Of a stretch of 64,000 nt of DNA, positions 45,491-56,279 are shown piece after piece; position 1 is the first letter of the stretch; every line of letters begins with the position of its first letter. The translations under genes and the position numbers were made by a program. Source of the stretch: Ectobius pallidus (lineage: Eukaryota > Arthropoda > Insecta > Blattodea > Ectobiidae); assembly GCA_964059195.1 (NCBI GenBank), contig CAXKWD010000002.1, positions 150,119,042 to 150,183,041 of the forward strand. The letters are read 5' to 3'. The notes beneath the pieces were generated by a model. The model had not been told where the DNA came from, searched no databases, and worked only from the letters and a program-made list of their open reading frames with translations.

Positions 45491-48400
45491 GAAACGGTCT
45501 GTCGGTAAGCAATCATAGTGCAGATATTTTAGAAAATGTCCGAGGTAGGCATGAACCTTTAGGCTTAAAAATTTATCATCAAAATGTACAAAGTCTGCAA
45601 AACAAAAAACTAAATTTTGAGGTTTTACTATCCCATGAATATCCTGACTTAGACTTAATATGCTTCACAGAACATTGGATAAAGGAAGAAGAGTTTGAAT
45701 ACTTAAATTTTGAGAATTTTTCGTTACTTACCAAATATTGCAGGACCAAAAAGAAATGTGGAGGTTCATGCATATATGTTAAAAACACTGTAGAAGCCAA
45801 AGAATATAGGAAATTCCAAAACTTAAATATTGAGGAACACTTTGAGGCCTGTACGGTGGAGCTACCACAGTTAAAGACAATTGAAATCTGCATATACAGA
45901 TCCCCTAGCAGTGATTGCCAGATAATGATAAACAGGTTAGATACCATAATTAATTATCTTCATAATAATAATAAAAACATTGTTATTGTTGGCGACTTAA
46001 ACATTGACTTTCTAAATAGGCACACTACCATAACAAACCAACTAAAACCAGTCCTAAATTCATACGGTTTACAAGCAGTAATAGAGACCCCAACTAGAAT
46101 AAGTAATGGGACAAGTTCAGCAATTGATCAGGTAATACTTAATGTAACATCTTGGAATTACAAAACCAGTGTAGTTGATACGGGTTTCTCAGACCACTTT
46201 GCACAGGTCATAGAGTTGAATTCTAAAGATAGGGCCCTTAGGAAAACAGAGAAAATAAACACACAATATAGGTTTAGTAGAACATATACTGAAACTAATA
46301 TACAGCATCTAAACTATCTACTCGACAAAGAATCATGGGAAAATGTTTACAGTAAAAAATCACTTCATTCAGCTTGTGCAGAATTTTTAAATACTTTCCA
46401 TTACTGTTATGAAACAGCATTCCCCAAAATTAAGGTAAAAGTACAAGAGCTGAAAAATAAATGGATTACCCCGGGCATCAAAGAATCTAGCAAGCGACTG
46501 AAATATCTCAGTAAAATTATGAAATCGGGCAATGTAACAGAAAAATTCAAACAATATTATAAACGGTATAAAAAAATTTACAATAAAGTACTGGAGGAAG
46601 CAAAAAAACTACACAACGATAAACATATAATGGAATCAAATAATAAATCTAAAACAATGTGGAATATTATTAAACAAGAAATAGGCGAAGGAAGGGAAAC
46701 AATTAAAAACCATAAAATCATTAACAACGGTATTAATTTAACAGATCCAATAGAAATAGCAGAATTATTCAACAATTATTATACAAATATAGCACATAAC
46801 CTCTTGAGTAATACCTCCACTGCCCAAATACAACATGCAGAGAGTGGTATGCCTACTATCCCACAACAAAATAATACTATATTTCTAAAACCAGTAACAA
46901 TAAATGAAATCACAACAATCATAAAGCGGTTGAAAAATAAAAAGTCAGCAGGACTAGATGAAGTCTCTGACAGTGTTATTAAAAACTCCCACATACACAT
47001 TGTACATCCATTATGTTACATAGCAAATTTATCATTAAGCTGTGGTCAGTTCCCAGATGAATTAAAAATTGCAAAAGTGAAACCACTATATAAAAAGGGA
47101 TCGAAAGAAGAAATCGAAAATTATAGACCAGTGTCTTTACTCTCAGGATTCTCAAAAATTCTAGAAAAGGTTATGTACACAAGACTTACAGCATTTATGA
47201 AGAAATATAATATCTTAACTAATATTCAACATGGGTTTTGTCAAGGGAAATCTACAAATACTGCAATAATTGACTTTCTCCAAAACGTATATGAGGGCAT
47301 TGATAAAAATGACACAAGTATAGGACTTTTTGTAGACTTATCAAAAGCATTTGATGTAATAGATCATAAAATCTTACTCAATAAACTTCAAACTATTGGG
47401 ATAAGAGGACTAGCATTAAAATGGTTCCAGTCATATCTAGAAAACCGCAAACAAGTCGTAGAAATCATACACAAAGATGAAAGGACACACATAATAAATA
47501 ATGTACTGTCAACTGAGAAGCATATTACTTATGGTGTTCCACAAGGTTCCATTCTGGGGCCAGTACTATTTTTAATTTACATAAATGACCTAAATATCCA
47601 GTCCAGTCACACAAAGTCAACACTCTTTGCAGATGACACCAGCATCTTTGTCACTGGTGAAAACAGAGAAATTGCTAGCCTAACAGGGGCGTATACTCTA
47701 TTGGTGCTATGCGTGCGCCGCACGCCCTAATTCTAGATGGAATATTTTCATTCATAATATTTTATTTTGTCAGTAAATTGTGGAAAAATCAGTGTCATTT
47801 TCATTGCTGAAATGAGAAAACAAGGGCCCCGCTGCGAGGCTGTCACCCGTGTGCTACGATTCCGTAATGAGAATGAGTTTCTGAGCGGTACGTTAGACGT
47901 GGACTTGCCTCGAGGCTAGAACTTGTGTGCTTTGAGTTTTGAAGAAGGGCGATATCCTGACCGCGGGGTGAAGAAGGGAATAGGTTTCGCACGGTGGGGA
48001 GATTTGGCAGTATCTTGAGTGCCTTGCGTGCTACTGAAGTTGCGCACTCAGCTGAGTTGTAGCGAAGTATATTGCGATTTCAAGAAGTTAAAAAGTAAAT
48101 GATTGTAAATGTTATTTTATTTAATGTTATCAAAAGTGTTTGATTATTTTTTAGTCTTTTATTTTAAGAATTTCAATAGCAAATAATTGTAAATACAGTA
48201 TTACTTTATTTACTGCTATTCTGCGCGCGGCGGGAGATTTGCCGGTAGTTTGCGTGCTACTGAAGTTTCGCAAGCAATTGTGTTGTACCTAAGTATATTA
48301 CAATTTTAATAATTTCAAGGCAAATATTGTAAATATTATTTTATTTAGTGGTTAAAAATATCTGTTAAATTAATTTTTAGTTAATGTAGCCTATTTCATT

Positions 48401-49667
48401 CAGAAAATATTATGAAAGAGCACAACTGTATTTTGAAAGATCGTCTGATAAATACATTTTTATCCAAAACTTTTCAAGATAAATTGCAAATTGTGACAAA
48501 TGTACGGCCTTTCCCCGAGTTAACAAGTCTTTCTACAATATATAAAGGCAAGAATGTAGAATATACAGAACATTGTTCAGTCTCACATTCCTGAGGAAGG
48601 CCACAGAGTGAAAATTGCCGTACGCTCGAACCTAATAATTTTGACACGACTGATAACCCGAGAAGTCATCTTAACTAATCAGCGCCGTGAAGGCTTCAAA
48701 TCTTATAAGTTCAAATCCTTCATGTTTTAAAAGAAAGAATAAGCCTACTTTAATAAAGTAAGCTATTTTTAACTGTTCAGTTAAAGTTAATCTACATTCT
48801 CAATTAACTCAGGAATCAAGTACATTTTCTGTGTAGGACGATAGCATAGCACGCCCTTTATCAGAGATCAGGATACGCCACTGTAGCCTAAATATAAAAG
48901 ATACGATAAGTAGACTACAAAATTGGTTTGAAGAAAACAGAATTATAGTTAACAAGGAAAAAACAGTTGCAATAAAATTTCAGCATGCACGAAATAAGAA
49001 TGCAGAATTTCCCAGCATCTCATATGAGGATAAAAGTATTAGTTATGTAGACTCAACAAAATTTTTAGGGGTGTGGATAGATCATAATTTGAGTTGGATC
49101 AAGCATGTTGATTTTCTTTCAAAAAAGCTGAGTAAAATATGTTTTGCCTTGAGATCAGTGAGAAAAGTTGCTAATGTAAACTCAGTACGTTCACTCTATT
49201 TTGCCTACTTTCACTCCCTCTTAATATATGGAGTAATCTTCTGGGGAAATTCAACAAAAAGTGAAGACATATTTAAATTACAGAAAAGAGCTATCAGAAT
49301 AATGGTGAAGGTCAAAAACACTACCAGCTGCAGGCAATTATACAAAGATCTGCATATACTACCATTCCCCTGCATATACATCTTAGAGACACTTACATTT
49401 GTAAAAACTAATATTTCTACATTTCAAACAAACTCAAACGTTCACTCCTATAATACAAGAAATAGAAATGATTTAGCGAGTATACCCCATAAAACTAGCT
49501 TATTTGAGAAAAGCTTCACATATACAGGACTCAAATTATATAACTGCTTACCCCAATCCATTAAAGAAATAGCTGCACTATGTAAATTTAGAAAAAAGGT
49601 TTGTGAATTCCTTCACAACCACTGCTTTTATACACTAAATGAATTCCTTGTGCATAGTCATACATGA
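45486..49667 (+). pseudogene. CR1-like retrotransposon 2 ORF2, split by a hAT element
   Basis: The frame begins where element 1 has its ATGA overlap, but the start codon here is ATA (45486). Endonuclease: KIYHQNVQSLQNKK, FTEHW, VGDLNIDF and GFSDHFAQ. RT: NYRPVSLLSGFSKILEK, VDLSKAFDVID, GVPQGSILGP and FADDTSIF (about 47630). The frame is cut at 47684-48883 by a hAT with 8-bp duplications. It resumes with ISRLQNWFEENR and runs to 49667, ending in the CFYTLNEF segment also found in element 1. Apart from the lost start codon and the insertion, it is intact. The 3' UTR ends in AATAG repeats near 50029-50049. Confidence 0.9.
47684..48883. mobile_element. hAT element inside retrotransposon 2
   Basis: The ends CAGGGGCGTATACTC and the complement of CAGTGGCGTATCCTG are flanked by perfect 8-bp TAGCCTAA (47676-47683 and 48884-48891). 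The interior has two related blocks near 47995-48120 and 48230-48350 (GTGCTACTGAAGTT). A plus-strand frame at 48412-48594 has no recognised motif. Non-autonomous. Confidence 0.9.
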
Positions 49668-50437
49668 GCAGACTTACTATATAATTTTATTTGTTTTGAT
49701 TTCAGAGCCTACTCGAGGACCTGAAGACCATATGGTCTCAAGAGGACGTACACAAACTGCATCATAGAGTGACAGTGTGAAACTTGTTTTATTTTATTGT
49801 ATTTTAAACTTGTACTTGTGTTTAAGTTACATATAATCAATTGATGTTTATGTTGTATTTTTTGGAATTAGTCTTAAGTTGTATATATTTTTTGTAACTG
49901 TAAATTTCTTGTGCATGTTGTATATTTTGTAAACTAGTTTTTAAGTTGTATGTATATTTGTAATTGTAATTTTGTGTTCTTACTTGTATGTTGACGAGTC
50001 CCATAACATATAATACGTTCCGTTGGACAGAATAAAGAATAGAATAGAATTAACAGATTAGGAATTCTTTACAAATAAACCTGTAAATCACCTGTAAATT
50101 GTTAAAAAGTGATTACCTGATGGAATTAATGTGATATAATAATTTAGTGTCATAAAAGCTTTCAATTGGAACATTTATTTTTAGATAATACATTCTTTTA
50201 TGAAGGGATATTTAGGATTTTTTGGTCATAATTTGTCATCTTAAGGTCATATTTACAGTCATATTTCCCACTTTTTTAGGTCATAAACATCCAAACCCTA
50301 CTTATTACTATTCTATGGTTTTTTGATAGCCCAGTACCTAAGGTTATAAAAGCCCTGGTTAGGGTCTCTAGTGACGTGTGGGGATGATATCGTGTCCAAG
50401 CCTTCAGATCTATCATCTATTATTGTACTGTTATTAC

Positions 50438-51915
50438 TAGGGCCTGGATTTTTATGTAATGTCAAAGTGTGAAATATTTACATAAAAATGTATTAAATAT
50501 CAGGGAAATATGTAATAAAATACCTGTATGTAATAATCACAAAATATGTAGTTTCAAATTAGTTTTTTTAATGCAATAAATGTACGAAAATGTTCACAAA
50601 AGTTTCTACACGCTACCTCTAATTTTGACAGTGAGTGCAACTTACATGATTTACCAAATTAAAGCCATAGTAAAAAAAAATGTGTTGTGTATTTTGTTAA
50701 AAAAGTAATGCACTTAAGTTTGTGGAGAAATAAGTCTATGTATTGTAGCAAAACATTTTGTCCTCGGCCCTGAAAACTCCCTTTTTGAACCCGATTGTCC
50801 CATGTGAGTTAAGAGTAGGTCTACCTGTTTAGAAAACACATGATAACTTACTTATTTTTTGTGTGCAATGCATTACAGTCAGAGGTGTACATATTCTGAT
50901 TTTAGCTTGCTTGCTCCTTGTAACTCTGCAACCAGTCACAGCTTTTAACTTGCTTGACAAGAAATCAAGCCAGATTGCTACGATGGAAAGAAATACTGTC
51001 GCTATGAGTCACAAGCTCTTCATAACCTGGTGGGTTTCACGGGGCCTAAAGAAACTGCAAGGCCTGGCGGAAAGAATATTAAACTGGGTATATCAGTGCA
51101 CTGGTAAGTCGTGCAGTTACGCAGTTGAGGAACTTCAAATGTGTTTAGAGTGCAAGTAAAAGGAGAATGGAGAATTTTACCCTGAAGGAAGCCGAGGAGA
51201 AACTAAAATGTGGAGAGTTTGAATTATCAGTGAACAAAGGTACTAGTCCGGCATGGGAAAAATTTTCAAACATTTTCGAGAAAACATCAAAAAATCAATA
51301 ATACCCATAACAATAATAAAAATAATAAATTTGTTAAGACGCTAAAACGATTTTTAATACTTTATCCACCTTTTATTTATCTACATGATGAATTTCTTCT
51401 ACCAGCATGTAGAAAAGCAAGAAAGTATTACCTACACTTAGCAACTACAGTTGTTTAGCTGATAGGAATGTCACAAGCTTATTCAGACTTGCATGGGCTG
51501 GATTCAACCCAACCCATCCAAGTCTAAAGAAACCTGCCTGCTTGCTAGCTGGGACGCTCGCAACTTGCTTGCCTGGCGTTCAAGCGCGTATGGGCAAGCT
51601 AAAATTGAGATTTGTACATCTCTGACTACGGTACGTAAATATAAAAGAAAATTAGCTAATTATTTTATTAGTCACTGACAAATAAAACAAAATTAAATAA
51701 AATCATTTTTTATGATTTCCTAGATTTTATGTACAAAAATGTTACACTCATTACATAATATGTAAAATATGTAATATTACTATGAATATATAAAAATATG
51801 TAAAATGAAACCAAACAGTAATCATATCAGAAGTTCAAATATCCGACATTTTTCATTTTTAGTAGTATACAAGTAAGGGAATAGAATATGTAATTACATA
51901 AGAATCTGGGCCCTA
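50438..51915. mobile_element. hAT derivative carrying a possible captured exon
   Basis: The ends TAGGGCCTGGATTTTTATGT and the complement of TAGGGCCCAGATTCTTATGT are flanked by perfect 8-bp GTTATTAC (50430-50437 and 51916-51923). It belongs to the same broad end type as 20979. No transposase motif was seen. A well-spliced-looking exon lies at 50879-51103. Confidence 0.9.
50879..51103 (+). pseudogene. Possible captured exon of unknown protein
   Basis: A pyrimidine-rich acceptor ending TTACAG and a strong donor (GTAAGT) bound 225 bp of open sequence with phase 1 at both ends. It encodes a hydrophobic helix (ILILACLLLVTLQPVTAFNL, like a signal peptide or anchor). A basic amphipathic part follows, with MERNTVAMSHKLFITWW and GLKKLQGLAERILNWVYQC. 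The open frame continues past the donor to TAA at 51159 with several Cys. I do not recognise the protein. It lies wholly inside a hAT with perfect duplications, so it was carried there. It could also be a chance frame. Confidence 0.35.
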
Positions 51916-52915
51916 GTTATTACCTTTTGGGGAGGGGTTATGAGATTGACTTCTCTGGGAGTCCAGATGGTGGCCTTGCACATTGGGAGTGACCTCCAGA
52001 CCTGTTGTACCGCATCCTAGACTGTCATCATTTATCGATAACAATTCAGGAAGCTGTACTTGTTCTTCGGTAATATATTCTACCATTATTGCAGTTTCAA
52101 GCTGTGTCATCGCTTTACTAGCCGACCTCCATACACAATTTGGGCTGGTACGAGTTGCTGGTGTCACGTGCCATGCATCATATGGTGTTGAGCTCCTACT
52201 CCATACAGGTTGGATGCCTTCTGATCACATAAACAGTCAGGTTGTTGACCATTCATACTGTGGCCTCTTCCTGTTTTCTGTGTGATGTTTTCGTTCATCC
52301 TCTGCCTTCCCCTAGTCATACACTCCTCTATATTTTGTTGGTTCTTCATCTCTGGTGAAGGACTCTTCTCCCTGCCCATTTCTTCAATCTGCTGGTTTGG
52401 GTTTTCTTTCTTAAAATGGTCCAGATATATCCTCCCGTTTATTTTGAGTTTGTCATGTACAAGCATCGCGTGTTAGCCTTTCCTGCATGCCTCCATCATG
52501 TGTTTGATCAATTCCCTTCTTTTCATTATGGTGTCATAGTCATAGACTTCGGAAATTTTTAAGTTGTATCCCGAAGTAATTTTGTGTATTCCACTATTGT
52601 ATCTTTTGTCAGTTGGTTTATGAATTTCACACATAGAGGGTGTTTCAGCTTATGGCCTCCTATCCAATATAGTGTGTCAATATATAGATCGGACAGAATT
52701 ACATGTAGAACTTGGGCGGCAAATAGTTCCAGCACCCTGCTGCAGGTATCCCATCTTTTCTCATACCGACTCATCCAGTCTGAATATTATTATATTTCCC
52801 CTCCTTGCATCTTTCTCATCTCTGGTTGGCATACAGATTTGTTTTTTTCATTTTGTCTACCTCCTTCTTGACTTTGTTCACCTCAGCTCTTAAATCACTC
52901 CATTCCTCATGGGAT

Positions 52916-54758
52916 CAGGGCCGTAGCAAGGTCCTTCTGCGCCCTTGGCGAGTTTGACAAATCTGCGCCCTCCACATGAACAATTTTTTAAATTTCTGTA
53001 AAACTGATTTTCTTAAATTCGCTTGCAGAAGGATTTTTTTGGTCCCATTTCTTTAAAAAAACACTGCCTAATAGATCAAAACTAATAATGTACACTAAGC
53101 TATGATGGTCATGGTAGTTTTAGTTGGCACATTTTTTTACTGAAAACTGAAATCATTCTTACCTATACAACAGAAGCAACGCCAACATCAACAAGAGACG
53201 AAACAACACAAACAATAATATTGTTTTACTGTTTAATTTAAAAATAGCTTAGTTAAAAAATGCAATAATAATCAGAGCCCGGATTCTAATGACATGTCAT
53301 CTTTTTTATTGATGCTGCATAGACATTGCCAATTTGTAGATAAATCATAATCATGGCCTCTAGATTATAGAAATGCATTTTTATTAGGTAATTTTTTGAC
53401 ATTGTATGCAATTTTATATTTTTAGGGCATTTATTTCGTCCCCAGCGGTGCTGTCTTTGAAGTGTTTGTTTAATGCAAGAAGGACACACTCGATGTTTAA
53501 GTGTTGTCAAGTCTCAGTCGGAAACGAGAATCAAAGGAACGCCAAAATGTTGTATTACATTACTGTTGTTTTTGTTTGACTTGGCACCAGAGTCTGCCAC
53601 CTGCTTGTATTTGAGAGTGCAAACTACTGTTTACTCTCAATGAACAATATAATCCGGCAGACCGCAAAAGGAAATGCCGAAGTTTGACTCGCCAGTGCCT
53701 CAGTGCCAGTATAAATTTCCGTAAGGAAAGAATATTCACATCAAAAATCAAAGTTTTTTAGACCTACAACATCCTCTCTGAATTTAAGGTTTTAACAATC
53801 ATGTACAAATTATTCTATAATTTTGTGTGTACAATAATAATTTTTTACAAATAAAATATCAGTTTTTATAATTATTAAGTCATTTTCTTTAAATTTTGGG
53901 GTCATTTTATAGGTAATTTTTCAAACAATGTTAGGTCATCAGAATCCGGACCCTAATAATAATACAGTATAATATAATTAAAAATAATAGCAGAGACTAT
54001 AATATCAGCGCCGGTCTTAGAAGGGAACTTGATCAAAACAAACAGCATGTGTACTGCCAGCAGGCAGAGCGTGCATCGGCCGCGGATCACAACACATATT
54101 ATTCAATGTAAAGTTACAGAAATTAATTTTAATGTACATTAGGCTAATACATTGTGTGATTTAAAAAACTAAACATTTTTAAAATAAGAAATTTTAGTTC
54201 ACACTTAATTTATAATAAAATAGTAATAACAAAAGGAATTGAGATCTGCGCATTCGGCTTTTTCTGTTGTAATAATATAGTTGGTCAGTCATTTTTGCAT
54301 GTAGCATGTAACAGTATGAGCGATGCCATTGTTGATCGCTTTGTAATCAATCCTGCCGACAGTAGTAGCACTGAGGACGACAATCAGCTGGAAAGGGATT
54401 GAGTTGAACCACTTTCATCACAATAATAACAACGTACATATTAATTTTCATTGTCGTTATATCTTTCCATACTGTTCATGATTTATGTTTTACTCTGTCA
54501 ATATGAATCGTGTTAATTAAAGGACGTTGCATGACTGCTTTTTGCTTGTAGACAATCGGCATAATACTATAGGTATAGATAGTTCACGTGCATTAATTTT
54601 TAATAACCTGAAAGATTTCTTCCACTAACGTGGAATTTATATTGCTTGATAAATTGCACCAGCCTAAAAAAAGCGGGATTTTTCATGGTTAATTTTGCGC
54701 CCTTTGTACCTGCGCCCTTGGCGGTCGCCCACCTAGCCACCGCCTAGCTACGGCCCTG
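52916..54758. mobile_element. hAT element inserted in the L1-like ORF1
   Basis: The ends CAGGGCCGTAGCAAGG and the complement of CAGGGCCGTAGCTAGG are flanked by CATGGGAT (52908-52915) and CGTGGGAT (54759-54766), matching 7 of 8. Words TGCGCCCTTGGCG occur near both ends. A short ATG frame near 54319 (MSDAIVDRF) may be a transposase N-terminus. Another hAT is nested at 53273-53955. Confidence 0.85.
53273..53955. mobile_element. Small hAT derivative nested in the previous hAT
   Basis: The ends CAGAGCCCGGATTCTAATGA and the complement of TAGGGTCCGGATTCTGATGA are flanked by 8-bp ATAATAAT (53265-53272 and 53956-53963). No coding remnant was recognised. The duplication sequence is simple, so it is weaker evidence than at other copies. 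Confidence 0.8.
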
Positions 54759-54880
54759 CGTGGGATTTATCTAATTTGGAATTAACGTTCGTTGAGAAGG
54801 TCTGTATCATTTCTAGGATAGCATTTATTTTATCTTATATGCTTCCATTGTTAGCTCATGTCATTAGTATTATAATTTCA

Positions 54881-55498
54881 ATATTAAGTGCCATGGCACT
54901 TTCCTGTTTTGATCTCCCTCTTTTTCACTCCCTTACTTTTGCAATTTTTCATAGTAAATAGCCCTATTCTGGCCTACACTTGTATATCGATCCCTATTTT
55001 GCTTGAACACTCACTGAAACACTTGCATCACTTGTTTAATTGAGGTAGCACTGAAATTCTTCTTGCACAACTTTGCATGGCTCAGCACCAAAACAGAACC
55101 GCTTCTTACGGTGATTGAAATCTGAATACTTTTATTAGTAAGATGTCTGCATCTGTGACGATTGTATTCTAGATCAAGACTTGACTTACCAGTGTTATCA
55201 AAAGGAATAAATAACATTTCTAAACAGCAGTCCTAAGGTATACAGTAAAACCCCTTTTAACAATTCATGGGGGCTGTATCTTTTTCTTTAAAGAGTGTTT
55301 TCCTTAAAAGGGGTGAACAAATAATTCAATGAATTATTCACATATATGTAATTTACAGAATCTTAATGCATTTTCTATTAATTTTCACAATTTAACAAGT
55401 TTACTTTAATGGAAAAGGCAATGAAATAACCACAGAAAAGTTTAAGAAATTGAAAGCACAAGTTAAGTTATTCAAGAGAATATTATAGGAGAAAAATT
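54881..55498. other. Noncoding stretch with a possible pogo-like end
   Basis: Near 55240, TACAGTAAAACCCCTTTTAA and a nearby inverted TTAAAAGGGG (about 55305) resemble a Tigger/pogo terminus. No second end or transposase was found. The rest shows no gene. Confidence 0.35.
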
Positions 55499-55572
55499 TC
55501 TCCAATACTGGGACTTGAACCCAGGACCTTTAGCTATCCATGAGAATGCTCTACCAACTGAGCTAAGCCAGA
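55499..55572 (-). ncRNA. tRNA-like sequence (tRNA pseudogene or SINE head)
   Basis: On the minus strand, TAGCTCAGTTGGTAGAGC forms a perfect A box and D arm. CTGGGTTCAAGTCCCAG forms a perfect T arm and B box. The anticodon stem (TTCTC/GCTAA) and acceptor stem pair poorly, so it is unlikely to be a working tRNA. It retains an internal RNA polymerase III promoter and may head a SINE different from the two others. Confidence 0.6.
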
Positions 55573-55869
55573 GTTCACTTCAAAGTTGCCCTTAATGGTC
55601 TACCTCACTGACAGACAAGTGATTTTTGTGACCGGGCTTCCACTGTTATTGTACAGTTAACATTCAAAATGGATATATATATACAATCCTGAACCACAGA
55701 TTATTATCTCTGTTGGACAACATGTAATGTAATGTAATTTATTCTTGTGTCATGATATTTACACCCTTGGCGTTACAAAGGTTTTCACCATAGGGTGAAC
55801 CTCCTACCATTACACACTAATATTAACATAAAAAGTCTTGAGAACCTACAAATTGTGGTCTTGCTGTAT

Positions 55870-56240
55870 GTGCCCTATTTATTTACAAAGCAAAAGGAAT
55901 AACACACTTGCTCACTTAATTCTAGGATTCGTTTTTCCCATTTTCTTTTAACAATGTATAAAAAGTTCCTCATTTCCTTCAAAGTTTTCATATTGTTCTT
56001 CGTTGTTAATTTCTTATAAGCTATTTCTAGAGTTTTTGTCTGATTGTTTCAGTTTCCGGACATTTTAAAATTACGTGTTCAGCGTCTTCTCTATTTAGAG
56101 ACATATAGGACATCACCCTTTCTCAAAATTTCTTCTTATGCCCCTGAGTTTCCATACCCCAACCCGCCACAATGCCAAACCCATTCTTTGTTTCTTAGAG
56201 CAACCTGAGATGTACTTTTCCAATCCCCACACTTCTTTCA
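55870..56240 (-). pseudogene. Non-LTR retrotransposon C-terminal fragment
   Basis: The frame reads GLALWRVGVWKLRG, then, after a stop, CPICL and EDAEHVILKCPETE, the C-x2-C...H...C knuckle found after the RT domain in several non-LTR clades. Several stops interrupt it. It abuts the 3' end of Penelope-like copy 1, which may have inserted into it. Confidence 0.55.
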
Positions 56241-56279
56241 TTTCAATATAGAATTAAATTGAAAATAATGTAGAGTCCT

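Larger units (their letters stand above)
44253..50303. mobile_element. hAT-type ends surrounding retrotransposon 2
   Basis: The left end TAGGGTTCGGATGTTTATGA and right end, the complement of TAGGGTTTGGATGTTTATGA, match the hAT family of 20979 and 24517. Both have TGTCAT or GGTCATA words near the ends. The flanks do not match (ATGTCCCA left, CTTATTAC right). So either the pair comes from two elements or one flank was rearranged. Own sequence is about 44253-44690 and 50050-50303. Confidence 0.5.
51924..54880 (-). pseudogene. L1-like ORF1 remnant, interrupted by hAT elements
   Basis: Starting near 54880 and reading downward, INAILEMIQTFS and SKLDKSHE are cut by the hAT at 52916-54758. The protein resumes as EWSDLRAEVNKVKKEVDKMK, a coiled coil. 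Next come NIIIFRLDES, then RWDTCSRVLELFAAQ and GGHKLKHPLCVKFINQL, an RRM-like ORF1p core. After frameshifts, MLVHDKLKINGRIYLDHF ends the C-terminal domain. A further open frame at 51924-52167 (LPELLSINDDSLGCG) continues beyond the next hAT at 50438-51915 to about 50310. ORF1p of this class binds RNA as a trimer. Several breaks make it inactive. Confidence 0.65.

Noticed and set aside
45220..45516. Minus-strand 98-codon Ser-rich frame
   Set aside because: It is the antisense shadow of the acidic tail of retrotransposon 2 ORF1.
52584..52871. Plus-strand 95-codon frame
   Set aside because: It is antisense to the L1-like ORF1.
55499..55572. Functional tRNA gene
   Set aside because: The D and T arms are good but the acceptor and anticodon stems do not pair.
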